This document shows, one piece after another, positions 21,172 to 34,600 of a DNA stretch of 64,000 bases. The DNA comes from Adiantum capillus-veneris (Eukaryota > Streptophyta > Polypodiopsida > Polypodiales > Pteridaceae), in assembly GCA_014529385.2 (NCBI GenBank), contig CM043969.1, forward strand, positions 11,610,148-11,674,147, written 5' to 3'. A program made the translations under genes and the position numbers. A model generated the notes under the pieces. That model ran no database searches. It saw nothing but the letters and a program-made list of their open reading frames with translations, and was not told where the DNA came from. How positions within the stretch are numbered: position 1 is the stretch's first letter; every line of letters starts with the position of its first letter.

Positions 21172-22490
21172 TCAGATGAAAGTCTTCTGCTTTTCAAAGA
21201 ATTCTTGAAGGAGGCTTGGGTACTGCTGCATATCTTCATCCGTCTGCCAAGTTGAGTCTAACTCATCAAGATCCATCCACTTGACAAGAAATTCTGTTGT
21301 GATCTTTCGTCTTGTTTCTTTTTGTCTCACATCAAGAATCTTTTCTGGAACAAGAATTATGTGTTCATCTTCAGTTTCTGGCACATAAGAAGATAAGTCT
21401 GGAATTGGCGAATCTCCTTGTATGTATTGTTTGAGCCAAGAAATGTGGAAAGTTGGATGAAGTTTTCCCCATGAGAGTGGAAGTTCCAACTTGTAACTGA
21501 CAACTGAGTACTTCTTGATTATTTTGAAAGGTCCATAGAAGTGAGGGCGCAACTTTGGAAAGACCGATTTCACAGTTTTGTAGCGATGAGGTGCTACATA
21601 TAATAAAACCAAATCTCCCTCTTGGAAATCTGCATGTCGTCGATGTTTATTGGCTTGCTTCTGGTACTTTTGTTGGACATGAACCAACTTGTCACGTACT
21701 TGAATAAGTACATCTTGCATTTCTTGAACCAACTGATCTGCTAGAGCTACTTTGTGTTGAAGAACAAAGTTTGTCGATATAAGAGGAGTATGCCCATAAG
21801 CTGCTTGGAATGGAGTCATGCCAGTTACTGAATGGATAGAGTTATTGTATGCGAACTCTACAAGTGGCAAATTCTCTTCCCATGATCCCAATCGAATTTG
21901 TATGTAATGTCGAAGCATTTCTTTCAAAATTTGATTCACTCTTTCTGTCTGCCCATCAGTTTGAGGATGGTATGCTGAGCTGAATAACAAATTTGTACCA
22001 AGGGATTTGCAAAGGGATGTCCAAAAATGCCCTGTGAATTTTGGATCTCTGTCTTAAACAATAGACTTTGGTAATCCATGTAATCTGAAAATGTGTTGCA
22101 CAAACAATTGCGCAACGTATGGTGCCGAGGCAGCTTTCTTGCAAGGAATAAAGTGTGTCATCTTTGAAAACCGATCCACCACTACGAGAATCTATGCATT
22201 GCCTTTTTGAGAACGAGGCAATGTAGTGATAAAATCCATGCTGACACTTTCCCATCTTTCTTGAGGTACGGGCAAAGGATGAAGTAACCCTTGAGGAAGT
22301 TGTCGAGAAGCCTTCATTGTTTGACAGGAATGACAAGCTTTGACAAATTTGATAACATCTTGCTGCATTTGTGGCCAAAAATATGTTGCAGATAACAATC
22401 TGTATGTCTTGTTGATGCCTGGATGAGCAGCAAAAAGGACTTCATGATGTTCTTGGATCAAAATTTTCCGCAATGGTGTTGAGAGGCGGA
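21172..22490 (-). pseudogene. E3 integrase and chromodomain, 5'-truncated
   Basis: Frame 22473-22192 has the integrase zinc region (HPGINKTYRLLSATYFWPQM, CHSCQ) and the first catalytic Asp (SMDFITTLP). A frameshifted stretch follows. Frame 21990-21172 has GQTERVNQILKEML with the catalytic Glu, the GPF..I core, and a C-terminal chromodomain (ILDVRQKETRRKITTEFLVK, WMDLDELDSTWQ). Everything upstream of integrase is missing at about 22490. This is a chromovirus remnant whose 3' LTR follows directly. Confidence 0.8.
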
Positions 22491-24364
22491 AGTGAAAAAA
22501 ATAGACCCGGTGGCCTCTACACCAAGACTATGCACAATGGCCTCATCATGGGGGATACACAATAGGGGCACCACCTAGCAAGATATGCGGCTAGGAAGCA
22601 TACATATACACAATGAAACATGCCATGGAAAACAATTTCAAGATCCACACCCAAATGTGGAATGGGGTGGTCAGAGAATAAGGTGAGAGGAGTGGTGAGT
22701 GAGTGAGAATGGGCTCGCTACTCGTGCATGTAGTAAGGAAGATAACGAGGTCAGGGATACATGCAAGTATGCTCACTTCTCATACAAAAGGTGGCGAATC
22801 CGCACACCTCAAGATGGAAGTAGAAAGATGATAGGAATATGAGAGGAAGAGAGAGTGTGTGTGTATGGTGGCGAATCCGCACACCTGAACATAAGCAGGA
22901 AAAAAAATGGCAAGGAACAAGCATAAACCATACTCACAATGAGATGTATCCAAAGCGACACAAAGTATGGCACCAAGATGGAGTGTGTTGATTGCTTGCA
23001 AAAGATGAATACAATAGGTAGCGTATGGCAGGAAAATGAGAAGGGAACAAGATCGTAGGAGGCAGAATGGAGAGATGGGAGTTGATGGCGAGGAATATCA
23101 TGAGTGTGTCCACCCTTCTTCTTCTTGAAATTGTGCCTTCAACCCTTAATTACAAGTGGTGTGGAGGTGTGGTGCTCATCTTTTGTGCATGGTGATGGTG
23201 TTGTGATTATGTGATTAGGGTTCATGCTACAAGCATGTAGCACAAGAGTGTGTATGGATAGGTGTGTGTGTGTGTGTGTGTTCTCCCCCTTAGTGAGATC
23301 TCATGGCCTCCTTATATAGGGAAGGAGGGGAGGATTTAGCAATATTTCTATTTGAGGTGGGTGTCCCACTTTGGTGACTAGGAAAATGGGGTGCATGTGA
23401 CTGTGGCTCCCATCTTGTCTCCTCATTATTTAAAATACCAGAGTCAATAGAGAGAGAAGATGAGAGAATGTGGGTAAGATGTAGAGGACAGGAGACATTT
23501 ACAATAGTATAGCTTTAGCTAGACATAAGCTTATTAGGGAGAGAAGAGAGAGGTAAGAAATTTACAAGAGAGATTGTCAAAGGTGGATAGTTGTTGATGA
23601 GGATGGATCCTCCAAAAATGGTGATAGAATCACTCTAGACTTGCCAAGACCTCATTAAAAGAGCCTTGTCTCTTGTAATCATGCTTGAAGACTTGTAGAA
23701 CCATAGCCATTCTAGAGGGAAGAAAATTGGGGATGGCCTGTGTCACCATTACACGAGAAAACTGGGGTCCACTATAAAAATCATATCTCCGTGTTCATAA
23801 CTCCAAAAATTCTGAAAAAAATTGAGCTAAAAGTTGAGATCACGAGCTACATCTTTTATGTTGAACGCTCCTTCAGATTCGGGGTTCTTCTTTACTTAAA
23901 AAATTCAGCCAAATAATGTATTATTTGTGGCTGCAAAGGTCTTTTGGTGGTCCCCTTTGAGTGGACTTCTCTCTTGCCTTCAAGTGTAAGCTCCTTCATG
24001 TGTATGAAAACACGACCTAGAGTTTTGAAAAGAGTGGCAATCATCTAAATGAAGGTATTATTGAAATTTGAAAGTGGGGTTGAGGTTTAAAAATGAAAAC
24101 TAGTGAATAAAATATTTGGTAGGGTGGAATAATATACATACATGAAAATTATATTAGAAAATACTAAAATATATAATGTAATCTAGAATATATATATTTA
24201 ATATTTAAGGTCAAAAGAGAGATCAACAAAGAAAGCTTACTTATTTATGCTACATCGTGATTGATTAGCATAAGTCTTATTTATTTAATAAAGACTAAAA
24301 CGTTTGTGAAAAAGGGAAGAAAAAATCAAAAGTAACTTATATAATAGGAAATATTTTTGGTAAA
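22491..24364. other. Noncoding AT-rich region, possibly LTR-derived
   Basis: No protein motif on either strand. It contains two copies of GGTGGCGAATCCGCACACCT (22790 and 22867), a (GT)n tract near 23262-23281 and a minus-strand TATA-like CTATATAAGG near 23322-23313. An abrupt start where E3 is cut suggests an inserted repeat, but I cannot define its ends. Confidence 0.4.
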
Positions 24365-24947
24365 AGAGAAAATAATAGGTGGTGCTAGAGGTGGTCGGGT
24401 CCTAACGGCTTCCTCTTCATCGATATTCCTGGCTTGAAGACGCAACTTCTTGTCTTTAAGGCGGGCCACTTCAACCTGCTAGCTCATACGTAGCAGGAAA
24501 CCTTTCCTTCACCTTCTCTTTAAGAGTTGGCCATAACCCAGCCACAAACCGATCCTTCTTTAGGAAATCAGGTGCCCCCTCATCCTCTCTTAGCGATGCA
24601 ACCCATCGCCCCCATAAATCTACAAACTTTGACTCATATGATGCGTATTCTAGCATACTGCCCTGCTTCAACTCTGTCAACAATTGCCATAGCTTCTCTG
24701 ATGTTGTGCCCTCTCCAAAACGCTTGACAAAGGCTGCTCTTAATAAGTCCCACCGTTCCTTGGTTGCTTGTGCCAAGGCATTGTACCATGATCTTGCCTC
24801 CACCTTCATTAGAAGTGGGAAGATGCGCAAGCGCGAAGCATCATCATCTCTCGCAGAGATGACACATGCTATTTCCAAGTTGTCTAGAAAGTCTGCAGCA
24901 TCCTCACCCACCTTACCAGTAAATGTTGGAAATGCTACACTTGCCAT
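24365..24947 (-). pseudogene. E6 gag capsid fragment
   Basis: The 158-codon frame from an ATG at 24947 matches the gag capsid pattern of plant Ty3/gypsy elements: FTGKVGEDAADFLDNLE, ARSWYNALA, WDLLRAAFVKRF and DRFVAGLWPTLKEKV. After a TGA and a one-base shift, coding continues to about 24365 (VARLKDKKLRLQARNIDEEE). Nothing downstream (CCHC or pol) is present. The 5' LTR-like sequence at 25871-26074 may belong to the same element. Confidence 0.65.
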
Positions 24948-25608
24948 TGTGAGAGTGAGAAAATTAACTCGACTTAGACTTTTTTTTAATTTTTTTTTTA
25001 ATAGAGATTCAATACATGGGTGCTCGGTGGATGGAAAACATACTATACAAGGATGAAAATAACTACATCAAAAGACACTTCATGATTAATCATAGGGAGG
25101 ATAAAGGGTAGAGAAGAGGTGTTTATCTCTTGCAGTCATTCTCTACCAAACATGGTTGTAATGATCTGCTGATAAAACATCTTGCGGTCCAAGATTGAAT
25201 TCGTTGTGGTGCATAAGTTTGGTTCCTTGCAAAAGGTTGATGTGCTAGGTCCATCACATGCTGCGAGAAGGCGGGCCTGGAGAAGGTCTCGCAGCTCTCC
25301 TCTGCTACGACGGGTGCCGAGAACCTTGCAGATGACAGAAGTCGCCTGCAAGCGCTCTACCTCTGCGGCAAGGCTCGCTTGCTCTGTCAGCGAAAGAGCA
25401 AGTCGAATGGTGGGCTCAGCGGGGTCGGGCGAGGGGGCTTCAGGCGAGTCCCTCTGTGGCGGAGCTGGAGCCTCCATCTGTGTCTACTACTGAGTCGAAG
25501 AGGCGGACGGAGAAGAACAATCTGCAACCGAGGACGCCGAACACTTGTCCGAAGAACAAATGTTGTAGAGCCAGGCGCAAAGAAACCTTTGGGGATAATG
25601 CGGACAAA
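24948..25608 (-). other. Leader region between E6 gag and its presumed LTR
   Basis: Contains a 113-codon frame (25477-25136) with a Pro/Glu-rich start and a Leu-rich helix (QASLAAEVERLQATS). It may be a gag leader peptide or chance; no known domain is visible. Confidence 0.3.
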
Positions 25609-25644
<36 letters not shown>

Positions 25645-25870
25645 ACGGGCGGGCTAGGGGGCAGCTAGGGGGGGAGGGCGGCGGGCAGCAGGTGGCGGGC
25701 AGGGCTGGGAGGGGGAGACAGCGCAAGGCGGGAGGGGATCGGGGATGCAGCGCGAGGGCAAGGGGGAGGGGGGGGGCAGCGCGAGGGGGGCTGATGGCAC
25801 CGCGAGGGCAAGAGAGAGAAGGGGGGTGAGGGGAGGCGATGGCGCAAGAGGGGGGGAGCGTGCAGCAGTA
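25609..25870. repeat. (G)34 homopolymer and G-run-rich tract
   Basis: 34 consecutive G at 25609-25642, followed by about 230 bp in which the plus strand is packed with runs of 3-9 G and few C runs. It has strong potential for G-quadruplex formation. Confidence 0.9.
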
Positions 25871-26074
25871 GCGAGCCCTTTTCTATTTGTTCACCTCTCT
25901 TGAGTCTGTCCCTCATGGGAATTTCGGCCTGGACTCTCTCTGAACAGTTCCACACTGGCTATGCAATGCAGGGCATTTAGATTTTCAGAGGGGTGTTTCC
26001 AAAAGGTAAAACAAACGAAATTCCCCAGAGAAAGAGAAAAATAAACAAAAATGGAATTGCCACTGGCTGGTGAC
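25871..26074 (-). repeat. LTR terminus related to the E1 LTR
   Basis: Minus-strand start TGTCACCAGCCAGTGG. The order TTCCACACTGGC...ATGCAATG...AAATAAACAAAAATGGAATTGCC parallels the E1 LTR end at 9135-9252, but with clear divergence. Probably the 5' end of the E6 LTR. Confidence 0.45.

Positions 26075-27785
<1,711 letters not shown>

Positions 27786-27844
<59 letters not shown>
27786..27844. repeat. (CT)n microsatellite at LINE-B copy 3 tail
   Basis: About 29 CT dinucleotides after TTTC units. Confidence 0.95.
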
Positions 27845-27848
<4 letters not shown>

Positions 27849-28654
27849 GCGAAGATGGCTGGAAATGTCACTCATGTTGACACAGATACATAAATTACAC
27901 AAAACCTAAACATAGACAGAGAACCTTACTTGCCACCACCCACTACATTCATGCCATCGATGTGATTATATTTGTGGTGGAAGTGTCCCTACCAAAAGAA
28001 AAATGTAATTCATAACTTAGCCCTTCTGGTGAATATACAAAATTACATTACTGCAATTTAAAAGTTGTTCAGAGTCAAGAATATTTTACCATGCGCAACT
28101 TGCTGAGCACATCCGCGTAGTCGGGGTCAAAGTTCCTCCAAACCAATGGGAGGAGTCCAACTTGTAAGGTGGTCTGCTCAGGTATGGGAGCGCTACATGC
28201 AAGACAATTCCACTTCCATATCGTGTATAATAGTACGGCCAACCACCTTCGGCGGCCTCTCTCTCTTTCTCTCTCCCACTGTATCGCGTGTCCAAGAGCG
28301 ACTCTTATTTTTGGAATTTGGAATTTAGCCTTCATCTCGCAGCTTGCGCCACGTGTAAAGGGGACTCCCATCCGCCATATTATGTTAGTTTAGATGTACT
28401 AGTGTGGTTGGCGGCCTTTGGCCGCCTCTCTCGCGTGCTGTCTCACTGAGTGCGTAGGGTTGCAGGGCGACACTGCACATTGGCTGGAACCAGCCAGGGA
28501 AAGGAGCTCTCGCCACGTGTCGGGGGGGGGGGGGGTAGGGGGGGTAGGGCGGAATCCCTCCCCTTTTATAATAGTATAGATATACACTATATGTGTAAAA
28601 TTTTGTGTTCTGTAATATTGAATACTCACAAAATTTAGGTCTCAGTTTGTCTCG
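27845..28654. other. Noncoding with exon-like segments, GC hairpin and G-run
   Basis: On the minus strand two segments have splice-like borders: one ending near 28095 (FDPDYADVLSKLRM, donor GTAAAA) and one near 27982-27930 (HFHHKYNHIDGMNVVGGG, acceptor TTTTGGTAG, donor GTAAGG). A perfect hairpin GGCGGCC-TTT-GGCCGCC lies at 28410-28426 and a run of 14 G at 28522-28535, with further G runs. The direct repeats TATAATAGTA near 28226 and 28567 may bound a small mobile element. All tentative. Confidence 0.35.
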
Positions 28655-30127
28655 ACCTTATGACTTCCCTAATTGTTTTAAAAAAAATAAAAAACGGTGC
28701 ATGAATTGTATTAAGAGAGCAAAAAAATTACATAAGGAGCCCAAGGAACGTGCAACGGGATGATACAAAAATCTAGATACAAAATCTCTCATCCTAGATA
28801 CAGTTGGGATTGTAGCGGAGGGAATCGGATTCTGAATGAGCTTCAATGAAACCTATTCTTGAAGTGGTTGAGAGTATTTCAAATCCAGAATTGGATCACT
28901 GCCTTCAAGAGAATCACTGAAGCTTAAGGCATTATCGGACGGAATCCAATTTAGCTCGGATTGCAGGTAACAAGTTACTAGCATCATTCCACTCATCTTG
29001 GGCATTTTGGAGGTCTTCCAAGAATTGACGTTGATTCCTGGCTGCATCCTCAGAGGATCCATAAACATGTAGCATTCATTTTCTTATTTGATAAATTTGA
29101 GCTTTTTCGAAAGCTAATTGGTGGACATGCAAATGAATTTCATCAAGAAACCCTCTAGAGTTTGATGGGCATCCTCACAAAGAAAAATATTCCATATAGC
29201 CCACATAAACTCGGCGCGTACGTGGTTGTCTCCTAGTAAAATCTCCTTCCAAGACCAGGAGAAACCTTAGAAAGGACGTTCAAAGGGCAGTTGACAAAGA
29301 GACACGGCAGGTCCTCGACTGAAACATGGAGCAGCGGGGGCAGCTGCCAGAGCTGAGGGGAAGAGGCGCTGGACCAGAGGGATTGCAGCTTGAAATACCA
29401 CTGCCTTCTATCCAGGGTAAGATTCCAGTACAAATCTTGGTAAAGGAAATGAGGATGAGCGAGGGAGAAGCCACCTCGCCATATAATGGCTCCAAGAGAA
29501 ATGTCAGTGGAACAGTTAAGCATCCAAAGAGGAGAGCTGGGGAGAAGAGTGCATCTTCGACAGATGAAGGAGATTGAACTTGAGGGAGAGATCTAGATCT
29601 GTAAGCCAGGAGTGGTGGTGGGGGGACCAAATGTCACCCCATCGACGATTCCCTTGATTGTGGATGGTTAGGGATAACTGCGAGTGATCAATAGGGATGT
29701 CCTTACCAGTTACCCAAGGCCACCAAATGGAGTCGTTAAGTAGCAGGGTCTATCTGCTATTGGACTTCCAATTAGGAAGGAGAGGACCCCAGTGGCGGTT
29801 CCAAGCAGCCCTGATCGCTCGGGTGAAGATCTTGTATGCCGTGTTCAGCATGGTTAGTGGACGCCAATTGGCTAAGACGTCCTTTGGCCCCCTCTTGTAG
29901 AAGCTTAATTACCCCTGTCCTGATTGAGAGGGTAGAGCTTGGTGCTTCAGTGATTCCTCCCACACTTTTTCTTGGGCTTGGGAGACTCTATAGCCATGTG
30001 TATGTCCGTAAGGGAGAGAGGGAGATCCCCAGTAGCTTTGCACTCTCCACAGGGATAACCTTAGCTCTGCATGCCCAAATCTTTTCCCTGTTTTGAGCTA
30101 CTGTTTTTGAGATAGTTTCTGGAGGGC

Positions 30128-30632
30128 TGAGTGTTGAAGCCAGAGCTACGAAAAACCATTTTGGCGTTTGATGTGTTTGAAAAATGGGGGATTGATGCAA
30201 TAGGCCCGTTACCTATCACAAGCAGGGGCAAAAGCTATATTTTGTCTGCAGTGGACTATCTCTGTAGATGGGCAGAGGCTATAGCAGTAAAACAAATCAC
30301 TACAGAGGATGTGGCAAAATTTGTGTATGATGAAATATGTTGCAAGTTTGGGGTGCCACTGGAGCTACTTTCGGATAAGGGGCCAGGATTTAGAGCTAAA
30401 CTGCTAGACTTTTTATGCGCAAAGATGAAGATTAGGCACTAGCATAACACTCCTTATTACCCGCAGTGCAATGGCTTGAATGAAAGATTCAATGGTGAGT
30501 TGGTACAAATTCTTTCGAAAGTGACAGAGCACCAAGGAAAGAAGTGGGATTTGGAATTGCCTAGTGCATTATGGGCTTACCGTACTCCGGTGAAGACAGG
30601 TATAGGGTTTACTCCATTTCGAGGTCTTTTGT
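30128..30632 (+). pseudogene. Gypsy integrase core fragment inside LINE-C
   Basis: The frame from 30131 has KWGIDAIGPLPITSRGKSYI (first Asp), LLSDKGPGF (second Asp) and, past one TAG, NGLNERFNGELVQIL (Glu). This is the Tat/Athila type of integrase core. No LTRs or other domains are attached, so it is an isolated piece lying between two halves of LINE-C. Confidence 0.75.
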
Positions 30633-31083
30633 CTTAGTGAGTAGAACATGGCTTTTGACGGGCGATCCACTTGGCCAGCCCACCTTTCCTTGCTGAATAG
30701 AGAGGTGTGTTTAAGCGCCAAGTCTTCTTCCATATGCAGTTGTGCCCTTAATTGAGAGATTTTGGTTTGGCTTTGCAGGTTCTGGAGGGCGGTCTCTAGC
30801 TGGATGAGGTCGGTATAGATTGATTCTTTTCTTTTTTTTCTGATGGGAGTGGCTTCTTTAGGGAGATGCTATTGCATTTTTTGGACAGCAGCAGACCAGG
30901 CTTTAGAGGGAGTGGAGAACGAGGCAAAGCAGTCAGACCAGATGGTTTTGACCTGAACCTGGGCGATGGGGAGCTTGAAGAAGTCAGGATCAGTGTGAAA
31001 CCATCGATTGCGGATTTGCAGAGCTTTATCGCCTTGAGTGCCAAGATCTTAAAGTTGGAGTTTGGATTTGAGATCTTCCCAGT

Positions 31084-31548
31084 CTACTTTCTCAGAGCCC
31101 GAGACCGTATGCCTTTACGTACAAATCTGTTCTCGAGGTCTTCAACCATGTTGAAGTCACCTAGAAGAATGCAAGGGCTGGAGAAGGCCGAGAGTTCTTC
31201 TGAGAGATCAGTTCTATCAGCTGTGGAGCCCCCCGCATAAAGGGAAATCAGTCTGCAGTGGAAGGGGCTGGAAGGTTGATGGCACACCAAACCTTTCCCG
31301 ATGACAAGCTGCCAGAGGGGGACTGGCCAGTGACGGGGATAGAGGATCTCCCGAGCCCTAGGGATGGTCTGAGGATCCCATTGCAGGAAGTTGAAGACCT
31401 CAGTCAGTCTTCTCTGCAGATCTTCTCCTGTGGTCTTGATCTCTTGAAGAGACACAACTTCAAACTTCTTGTCCTTAAGCCAGTTGTCTATCTTCCTTGT
31501 CTTAGAGGGGTCTGAAAGCCCTTTAATGTTCAAAGACAGAAACTTCAT
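31084..31548 (-). pseudogene. LINE-C ORF2 endonuclease N-terminus
   Basis: Starts MKFLSLNIKGLSDPSKTRKI, the Asn-x-x-Gly start of APE-type LINE endonucleases. VVSLQEIKT holds the metal-binding Glu, and LLGDFNMVED holds the GDFN motif. The enzyme nicks target DNA for target-primed reverse transcription. The open frame ends at 31084; downstream coding is broken. Confidence 0.75.
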
Positions 31549-31560
31549 CTTTGAATGCGT

Positions 31561-32480
31561 TGAGGTCTTTTACCTGAACTGCCTTCCCTTGGAGGGGTTT
31601 GAGAGACATTTGAGTGGCTCCGTTTGCTGTCCTTCAAAACTTCCATGGGGGTGGGACATGAGGAGAAAAGGACCAGAGGAGAGGAAGGGAATTATGGGGG
31701 AATTTTTTCCTTGTTGAGATTGAACATTTGCTCTTTGTTGAGGGCATTGACCTGTTCCTCCAAGCTGGGAGAGGGAGCTTCTCTGGGGGTTGGGAGGAGA
31801 CACTCCTCCTAGTCATACTTAGAGGAATCGACAGTCATTGAGAGTATCCAAAACAGCGAACATGTTGGCAGGGCGAGATCTAGCCTGGTTTTTATTCCTC
31901 CGGGGGTGAGTTAAGAGGGGCGGCTTTAGGGACGGAAGGGGAAGCCTGTGGGGGGGGGGGGATTATGGGTAGCAGGGCAACATCACTGGAAGGTGGGAGC
32001 AGTGGTAGAGCAGGGGCCGACGGGCATTGGGAGGGAGCTTGTGGAAATGGATATGTCTGTCCCGTTGCCTCGCCAGGGTTTCAAGCAATCGCTGGAGTAC
32101 AAATACTTTTCACAGGCTTGCTTCTTATGTGGCCCCAGCATCAGCGTTGACTTCCTCCCAGGAACATTCAGCTCTACCCCTTGCCATCCTCACCCCTACT
32201 TTTCCTGCACCACCCCTCCCCCCTTCTCTTGATTCTTGAGCCCCTCCTGTGGTGTGTGTGTCTATGGGATTGTGGGGTTGGAGTTTCTTGTTGGGGTGTG
32301 TGAAGTCCTTGGAGGTGGACTGTTGCATGTTTCTTGCTTCCACCTCTTCTCCCGCTTCGCCTTCACCTTCAACATCAGACATGAATGGAAGCCTACTCTC
32401 CCCTTCCCCCCTACTGAGCCTAGTGCTCCTCACCTCATCCTCCCCCTGTTGACTTCTCTACTTGCCTAGCCTCGCCTCGC
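31561..32480 (-). pseudogene. LINE-C ORF1-like remnant
   Basis: Upstream of the LINE-C endonuclease, where ORF1 belongs. Minus frames are Ser/Pro/Gln-rich (31803-31570) and acidic/basic (32433-32125, SDVEGEGEAGEEVEARNMQ). No intact knuckle is seen. Assignment is by position only. Confidence 0.35.
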
Positions 32481-32484
32481 CTCG

Positions 32485-34200
32485 CCTCCTCCAATGGCTG
32501 CTATGACTTTTGGACATAGTTTATAGGGAATAACCATTTTCAGGTCTTCGTTCCCCGTTCCCATCCCAATTTGGATTTCATGCATGTTCCTTTGCATGAT
32601 TAAATTGCTCGTAGATCTTGAGACGGAGACTCGGCGTAGAGTACTATGACTCAAGTGCCCATGCAAATTAGCGTTTCATCCATCTCAGTGCTGCCACGTG
32701 ATCTTGTGAGGTTTGACATACATTTTCGGGGGATGCTTTTGACTACGCCTTCATGCGTGTGTTTTGGAGAGGGTGAGCTCATGCCCCATGTGAAACCTGA
32801 GGTTTGTGATTCTACGGTGGGCCTCTCCTTTTCATTATGTGGCTCTGATTCACGTGAATGGACCATTGACGAGGCTATTCAATGTGTCAAGACTCTAGGT
32901 GATTGAATTTTCACACATTGTCAGCAATCTAGAGGTTACTAATCTGAGCTTGCGCTTGTGGGATCTTGCTCATTTTCATGTGGTGGCGACAATCGATAAG
33001 CATGGGGTTCGCCACATGGTAGTGAGGATTGTGGCAATTTGCAAATCTTGGCCAAACGACGTGCAATGTAATCATATGTGAGGTTCTTCTTGTTGAGTCC
33101 TTCGTACGAAGCTCTTATGTTCAAAATCCATCTCGGACCGCAATCACTCAAACATGGATTGCTCCCCATCCGAGCCTCTTGCGAAAGTTCAGCGATTGGT
33201 GGTGGCGACAGTGTCAACTCTCTTCGCTGAGACGACATGAGGGTCATCTCATTGAATGTGAAGGGATTTGGTTTATTAAAGTTCATGCCTTGTCGTGGCC
33301 GGCTAGGCCAGGAACTTTGCCAGTGCTTGGTGGGGGACAAATTGATTAATTGTTGCTTTAAGAGCATCACTTAGGCGAGATCCTGCTTCAATGGTGTAGT
33401 CTAACGCTTGGCAGCAGGTATGGTATATTTTGCTAGCTGGCTTTAGCCCATAAGAGGGCAAGGAGGTGTATGTATGACGATTGTAGAGTCTAGGCAGCAA
33501 GCCATTGTGGATAGAGGGATTATTGTTCCTCATAGGATGCAATGGATTACTCTTAAGGCTTCAGGGTGAGCTCATTTGGGGTGCTCAACGTTTGTGCTCC
33601 TAATCAAGCTAGTGCACAGAAGAAGTTTTGGACACAGATTTTTGATGCGTTGATGTGGATCATAGGTGTGGATAAGGTGACTTTAACATGCTAGAGGACT
33701 CACCTAATTGGATTGGGGCCAACTAGGTCACTGTGCATGGGATCCAATTGTCAGCGTAAGAGATCTTTATGTATTGACATTGCGGGTTTCTAATGTATGG
33801 GGTAGCTTGTGCTACCCTACAGGAGATCGCCATGAGATGATCTAATCTGTCTCAGATAGATTGTGTCTATGTGGGAAACTGGCTTCGCGACCTGGGAGGT
33901 TCATTTGGCATTTTGATAGGCTCTTTCTTGGACCAAGAGGATATGACAGACATCTATGGAGTCTGAGGGTGATGCACCACAACAGTGTGTTGTGGGGGTT
34001 TATGGGCTTTGTCGCTAATGCATGTGACAACTCTTATAAGTTATCAGGCTTGGAGAGCCCGAAGAGTGGGAGCGCCGACTACGCTAAGGTTTAGCAGGAG
34101 TACAGAGACATCAGGAGAGGCAACCCAATTGTGACTCAATGAGATACACATTTTCCCAATAGGATTGCCTCAGGACAGTTAGAAACGTTTTTTTGAATTT
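32485..34200 (+). mobile_element. LINE-A copy: ORF1-like region and ORF2 endonuclease
   Basis: Frames 32646-32906 and onward (VCFGEGELMPHVKPEVCDS, VVATIDKHGVRHMVVRIV) form an ORF1-like stretch. At 33237 MRVISLNVKGFG starts an endonuclease, followed with shifts by LNVCAPNQASAQKKFWTQIF and GDFN-region remnants near 33680. The CAPNQASA..FW pattern parallels the fragment at 5885. RT is absent. Heavily decayed. Confidence 0.55.
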
Positions 34201-34600
34201 TGTAATCTGAAATCTTGATGGCTCCGTAAGCCTCAACTTTGGATACATGAGCCCTTGTACATTTGCAATCAAGCCTAGTCATTATTTTTCTCTAATACTT
34301 GTTCTCCGATATGACAGACATCTATGAAGTCTGAGGGTGATGCACCACAACAGTGTATTGTGGGGGTTTCTGGGCTTTGTTGCTAATGCATGTGACAACT
34401 ATTATAAGTTATCAGGCTTGGAGAGCCCGGAGAGGGGAGCGCCGGCTGCACTAAGGTTTAGCAGGATTTAGAGACATCAGGAGAGGCAACCCGTAATCTG
34501 AAATCTTGATGTCTCCGTAAGCCTCAAGTCTATATACATGAACCCTTGTACATTTGCAATCAAGTCTAATAATCATTTTTGTCTAATACTTGTTCTCCGA
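33939..34600. repeat. Imperfect tandem duplication (about 0.3 kb units)
   Basis: Unit 1 (33939-34304) and unit 2 (34308-34600) share GACAGACATCTATG(G/A)AGTCTG and the later CCTTGTACATTTGCAATCAAG. Unit 1 has about 75 extra bases in the middle (34125-34200). Confidence 0.8.

Larger units (their letters stand above)
28655..31560 (-). mobile_element. LINE-C, decayed, with internal gypsy insertion
   Basis: Minus-strand order: endonuclease start (31548-31084), endonuclease C-terminus and linker (to 30640), then after a foreign insert (30128-30632) the pre-RT region (IWACRAKVIPVESAKLLG), a short RT piece (KDVLANWRPLTMLNTAYKIF), a zf-RVT-like region (29630-29233) and a hydrophobic tail (28846-28658). 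Most of RT is deleted. Distinct from LINE-A and LINE-B. Confidence 0.65.

Noticed and set aside
25487-25955. Proline-rich minus-strand frames
   Set aside because: Arise from the poly-C strand of the G tract; no start context or domain.
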